Origin: an uncultured Faecalibacterium sp.
GTDB lineage: Bacteria > Bacillota > Clostridia > Oscillospirales > Ruminococcaceae
Assembly: GCA_934539245.1 (NCBI GenBank)
Contig: CAKTCK010000006.1
Coordinates: 9,333 to 73,332 of the forward strand
Reading direction: 5' to 3'
DNA length: 64,000 nucleotides
The notes under the pieces were generated by a model. That model was given only the letters and a program-made list of their open reading frames with translations, made no database searches and was not told the origin of the DNA. Below are positions 60,674 to 64,000 of the stretch, in pieces. Made by a program: the position numbers and the translations under genes. Numbering within the stretch: position 1 is the stretch's first letter; each line of letters begins with the position of its first letter.

Positions 60674-61369
60674 TCACTCACCTAGTTCCAAAAACTCCTT
60701 CCACGGTGCGGCGGCGGGCAGGGGCAGAGAAAAGGCCATGGGTTTTCCGGTGTCCGGGTGCACAAAGCGCAGCCCGCAGCTTTGCAGGGCGATGCTGCCC
60801 TTCTGGCGGCTGCCGTATTTGCCGTCGCCGTACAGCGGGTGCTTGCGGGAAGCAAATTGTACTCGGATCTGATGGGTGCGCCCGGTGTGCAGGGTGATCT
60901 CGGCAAGGCTGCTCTCCCCTGCCGTGGCAAGGATGCGGTATTCCAGCACCGCTTCCCGCACCCCCTTGCGGGGACGGCTGACCGGGAACACCCTGCCCTT
61001 GCGGCTGTCCTTGAACAGGTAGTCCCGCAGCACTCCGGCAGCGGGCAGCTGCGCGTCCGGCGCACCGGCGATGACCGCGCGGTACTGCTTGACGAACTGC
61101 GGTGCGGCGGCTTTGCCCTCGGCGCGGCCGTCCTGCACGGCGTAGGCCTCCTGACTTTGTGTCACCTGACGGCTCAGGGCGGCGGCAGCCGCCGGGGTGC
61201 GGGCATAGACCATCAGCCCGGACACCCCGGTGTCCAGCCGGTGCACCACTCCCACAAAGGCGTCGGGCGCGTTCCAGTGCGCCCGCAGCGCGGCGGGCAC
61301 ACCCTCTTCGCTGGAAAGTCCGGCGGGCTTGTCCAGCACCACAAGGGCGGCGTCCTCGTACAGGATCAC
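60674..61369 (-). CDS. RluA family pseudouridine synthase
   Basis: A 231-residue enzyme converting uridine to pseudouridine in rRNA or tRNA. The catalytic motif is VVHRLDTGVSGLM with the active Asp, and the C-terminal EITLHTGRTHQIRVQFAS is the second family signature. There is no S4 domain, so it is a short RluA-type member. The start is GTG at 61369, overlapping the nudix gene's stop (GTGA), so the two are coupled. Target nucleotide unknown. Confidence 0.92.
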   Translation of the reverse strand: MILYEDAALVVLDKPAGLSSEEGVPAALRAHWNAPDAFVGVVHRLDTGVSGLMVYARTPAAAAALSRQVTQSQEAYAVQDGRAEGKAAAPQFVKQYRAVIAGAPDAQLPAAGVLRDYLFKDSRKGRVFPVSRPRKGVREAVLEYRILATAGESSLAEITLHTGRTHQIRVQFASRKHPLYGDGKYGSRQKGSIALQSCGLRFVHPDTGKPMAFSLPLPAAAPWKEFLELGE

Positions 61370-61920
61370 AGCTTGCCCTCGGCCAGCAGAGCCTTCAGCT
61401 TCAGGATGCCCGCAATGGTCTTGCCGTCCTTGATCTCGCCGCTCATGACCATCTGATATGCCTTTTCCAGCGGCACCCGGTCGGGGGTCAGGAACTCGTC
61501 CGCGTCAAGGTGCATCTTGGTCTCGTGCAGACCGGTGGCTACCCAAGTATAGATGACCTCGGTATCGTAGCCCACGGTGGGGTAGAACTCGCCCAGCGAG
61601 ATGTAGTTGTCGGCGGTCAGGCCGCACTCCTCTTCCAGCTCCCGCTTGGCGGCTTCAAAGGGGTCCTCGCCCTTTTCCAGCTTGCCTGCGGGCAGCTCCC
61701 ACAGCTGCTGCTGCATGGCATAGCGGAACTGCCGCACCATGCAGATGGTGCCGTCTGCAAAATAAGGCAGGATGCAGGCGCCGCCGTGGTGGTGCACCAC
61801 CTCGCGGGTAGCAGTCTTGCCGTTTTCCAGCAGCGCGGTGTCCTTGGTCAGGGTGATGACCCGCCCTTCGAACAGAGTCTCGCTGGAGAGTGTTTTTTCA
61901 AAGTGTACAGTATCGTTCAT
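61366..61920 (-). CDS. Nudix hydrolase, ADP-ribose pyrophosphatase type
   Basis: A 184-residue Nudix enzyme. The Nudix box is complete: GKLEKGEDPFEAAKRELEEE followed by CGL. The preceding HHGGACILPYFADGTICMVR and QFRYAMQQQLWELPAG are typical of ADP-ribose/ADP-sugar diphosphatases (NudF-like). The ATG 61920 is preceded by GGGGCGTAAGGCAA, a weak signal. First gene of the nudix-rlu-gntR operon. Confidence 0.92.
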   Translation of the reverse strand: MNDTVHFEKTLSSETLFEGRVITLTKDTALLENGKTATREVVHHHGGACILPYFADGTICMVRQFRYAMQQQLWELPAGKLEKGEDPFEAAKRELEEECGLTADNYISLGEFYPTVGYDTEVIYTWVATGLHETKMHLDADEFLTPDRVPLEKAYQMVMSGEIKDGKTIAGILKLKALLAEGKL

Positions 61921-61965
61921 TTGCCTTACGCCCCTTTTCCGGCACTGCGCCGGTTTTATGCTCTC

Positions 61966-61995
61966 AGTTTACGGCAAAGTGCGGTTTGTTGTCAA
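61966..61995 (-). promoter_or_regulatory. Promoter of the nudix-rlu-gntR operon
   Basis: On the minus strand TTGACA (plus 61990-61995), 18 bases, TAAACT (plus 61966-61971). Confidence 0.7.
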
Positions 61996-62045
61996 TAAAG
62001 ATATGATAAATACAAGAGGAGAGGGAGAAAACCTTTAGCGGGCTC

Positions 62046-62203
62046 GCCCTCTCAGTCAAAACCTAACGGTTTTGCCAGCTCTCCCAAGGGGAGAGCCAAG
62101 AGCACTGCCGGAAGCTTTCTCATTGAACCTAACACTTTAGTATCGAGGCTGACGGCTTGGCTCTCCCTTTGGGAGAGCTGGCGCGGGAGCGCCTGAGAGG
62201 GCG
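62046..62203. repeat. Family A palindromic repeat, complete copy
   Basis: Lies in the 526-base gap between the nudix operon and the oxidoreductase gene. Ends GCCCTCTCAG and CTGAGAGGGC are inverted. Inner hairpins are CAAAACC-taac-GGTTTTG (62057-62074) and GCTCTCCC-aa-GGGGAGAGC, and the shared block AGAGCACTGCCGGAAGCTTT is present. The rest of the gap is AT-rich with the downstream promoter. Confidence 0.85.
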
Positions 62204-62318
62204 TACCCTCCCCTCAAAAACTAAAAATCTGCATCACTGCTTGCTTTAACGCACTAAAGAAAGTACAAAACCGCTAAAATTTTTCTTAATTTTTGGTGCG
62301 TTTGTCGGGCGGTTTGCG

Positions 62319-62347
62319 TTTACTTTATTGCCGGAATCTGTTATTAT
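62319..62347 (+). promoter_or_regulatory. Probable promoter of the pyruvate oxidoreductase gene
   Basis: TTTACT (62319-62324), 17 bases, TATTAT (62342-62347), giving a leader of about 95 bases. A second arrangement using TATACA at 62350 is possible. Confidence 0.6.
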
Positions 62348-62446
62348 AGTATACAAGCAATAGTGCCTTTTATGGGGTTCTCCGGTCCCAGCGGGCATAT
62401 TGCCCCGCGCAAAAGGTACCAAATTCTGAATAATGGAGGAAGAAAA

Positions 62447-64000
62447 ATGCCTAGAGCAAAGCAAACTATGGATGGCAATACCGCTGCCGCCCATGTAGCG
62501 TATGCCTACACGGACGTGGCTGCCATCTACCCCATTACCCCGTCTTCTCCGATGGCTGACTCTGTGGACCAGTGGTCTGCAGCCGGCCAGAAGAACATCT
62601 TCGGCAATCAGGTCAAGGTCGTCGAGATGGAGTCCGAGGCCGGCGCCGCTGGTGCTGTCCACGGCTCTCTGGGTGCAGGTGCTGTTACCACCACCTTCAC
62701 CGCTTCTCAGGGCCTGCTGCTGATGATCCCCAACATGTACAAGATCGCTGCGGAGCAGCTGCCCTGCGTGTTCGATGTTTCGGCACGTACCGTTGCTACC
62801 CAGTCCCTGAACATCTTCGGTGATCACAGCGACGTTATGGCATGCCGCCAGACCGGCTTCGCAATGCTGGTCGAGAGCAGCGTGCAGGAAGTTATGGATC
62901 TGTCTCCCGTGGCTCATCTGGCAGCCATCGAGGGCAAGGTCCCCTTCCTGAACTTCTTCGACGGCTTCCGTACTTCTCACGAGTACCAGAAGATCGAGAA
63001 GTGGGACTACGCTGATCTGAAGGAAATGTGCAACATGGAGGCTGTTGAGGAGTTCCGCAAGAAGGCTCTGAACCCCGAAAGCCCCAAGATGCGCGGTTCC
63101 CACGAGAACGGCGACGTGTTCTTCCAGCACCGCGAGGCCTGCAACAGCGTTTACGACGCTCTGCCGGCTGTTGTTGAGAAGTACATGGCTAAGATCAACG
63201 AGAAGCTGGGCACCAACTACGATCTGTTCAACTACTACGGCGCAGCCGATGCTGACCGTGTGATCGTGGCTATGGGCTCCATCTGCGACGTTGCTGACGA
63301 GGTCATCGACTACCTGAACGCCAAGGGCGAGAAGGTCGGTATCATCAAGGTCCGCCTGTACCGTCCCTGGGTGTCCTCCGCTCTGCTGAAGGTTCTGCCC
63401 AAGACCGCCAAGAAGGTGGCTGTGCTGGACCGCACCAAGGAGCCCGGCTCTCTGGGCGAGCCCCTGTATCTGGATGTTGCCGCTACCCTGCGTGAGGCTG
63501 GCCTGAACGATGTCGTTCTGACCGGCGGCCGCTACGGTCTGGGCAGCAAGGACACTCCCCCGTCCTCCATCTTCGCTCTGTTCAAGGAGCTGGAGAAGGA
63601 TCAGCCGAAGGAGCGCTTCACCCTGGGCATCACCGATGATGTCACCGGCCTGTCCCTGCCCGAAGTCAAGCCCGCTCCCATCACCGCAGCTGCTGGCACC
63701 AAGGAGTGCAAGTTCTGGGGTCTGGGCGGCGACGGCACCGTCGGCGCAAACAAGAACTCCGTCAAGATCATCGGCGACCATACCGACAAGTATGTTCAGG
63801 CATACTTCCAGTATGACTCCAAGAAGACCGGCGGCGTGACCATCAGCCACCTGCGTTTCGGCGACAAGCCCATCCGCAGCCCCTACTACATCAACCAGGC
63901 TGACTTCGTGGCCTGCCACAACCCCGCTTACATCCACATGGGCATGAAGATGGTCCAGGATGTCAAGCCCGGCGGCGTGTTCATGATCAACTGCCAGTGG
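62447..64000 (+). CDS. nifJ: Pyruvate:ferredoxin (flavodoxin) oxidoreductase, 5' part
   Basis: The first 518 codons, still open at the window end; the full protein should be about 1170 residues. It oxidises pyruvate to acetyl-CoA and CO2, reducing ferredoxin, in anaerobes. Domain I has AYAYTDVAAIYPITPSSPMA, MESEAGAAGAVHGSLGAGA and TTTFTASQGLLLMIPNMYK; domain II contains VRLYRPW; domain III begins around residue 415. The ATG 62447 follows ATGGAGGAAG. Codon use is strongly biased to C- and G-ending preferred codons, as in highly expressed genes. The cluster-binding and thiamine-binding parts lie beyond the window. Confidence 0.96.
   Translation, partial: MPRAKQTMDGNTAAAHVAYAYTDVAAIYPITPSSPMADSVDQWSAAGQKNIFGNQVKVVEMESEAGAAGAVHGSLGAGAVTTTFTASQGLLLMIPNMYKIAAEQLPCVFDVSARTVATQSLNIFGDHSDVMACRQTGFAMLVESSVQEVMDLSPVAHLAAIEGKVPFLNFFDGFRTSHEYQKIEKWDYADLKEMCNMEAVEEFRKKALNPESPKMRGSHENGDVFFQHREACNSVYDALPAVVEKYMAKINEKLGTNYDLFNYYGAADADRVIVAMGSICDVADEVIDYLNAKGEKVGIIKVRLYRPWVSSALLKVLPKTAKKVAVLDRTKEPGSLGEPLYLDVAATLREAGLNDVVLTGGRYGLGSKDTPPSSIFALFKELEKDQPKERFTLGITDDVTGLSLPEVKPAPITAAAGTKECKFWGLGGDGTVGANKNSVKIIGDHTDKYVQAYFQYDSKKTGGVTISHLRFGDKPIRSPYYINQADFVACHNPAYIHMGMKMVQDVKPGGVFMINCQW

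Overview
The window reads as a GC-rich, low-synteny-break chromosome segment of a Gram-positive Clostridia member, most likely Faecalibacterium or a close Oscillospiraceae relative. Supporting this are the Firmicutes-type origin order (rpmH-rnpA-yidD-yidC-jag-mnmE-mnmG-rsmG-noc-parA-parB to the left; dnaA-dnaN-rlbA-recF-remB-gyrB-gyrA to the right), PTS and BglG-type control, remB, pyruvate:ferredoxin oxidoreductase, and strong AAAGGAGG-type ribosome binding sites. The genus is inferred from protein style and was not tested by a search.

The replication origin lies at about 49.2-51.2 kb. DnaA-box-like sequences cluster on both sides of dnaA, and the coding direction switches there: from serS (35.7 kb) to rpmH everything is on the minus strand, and from dnaA to gyrA and mntP everything is on the plus strand. 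Four parS or near-parS sites (38.9, 39.4, 41.0 and 60.0 kb) accompany the ParA/ParB/Noc genes.

The left 35 kb is accessory or metabolic: cstA; a LysR regulator; a two-gene unit with a histidine phosphatase; a MATE exporter behind a strong promoter and a folded leader RNA; a three-gene Wadjet/MksBEF-like SMC operon (jetA-jetB-jetC) that has no jetD nuclease; secreted and lipoprotein genes; a CBS-type Mn pyrophosphatase with acylphosphatase; a second MATE exporter; a compact AT-richer type II restriction-modification pair; a ClC transporter; a DUF362 ferredoxin; an alpha-glucoside PTS unit (BglG-type antiterminator with its own RAT site, EIICB, GH4 6-phospho-alpha-glucosidase); gluQ; uppP with an apparent ATT start; a TrkA-pair/PH-domain operon; a phosphatase; and a tRNA-Met/tRNA-Glu unit.

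The right end holds mntP behind a yybP-ykoY-type manganese riboswitch, a convergent nudix-rlu-gntR operon, and the 5' part of a pyruvate:ferredoxin oxidoreductase gene that runs off the window.

Two families of intergenic palindromic repeats punctuate the operons. Family A (about a dozen copies) has inverted ends and a mosaic interior. Family B (two copies) has a 36-nt hairpin. In both, stems differ between copies while pairing is preserved, and this, with the jetD-less SMC operon and the MATE leader RNA, is the most unusual content of the window.
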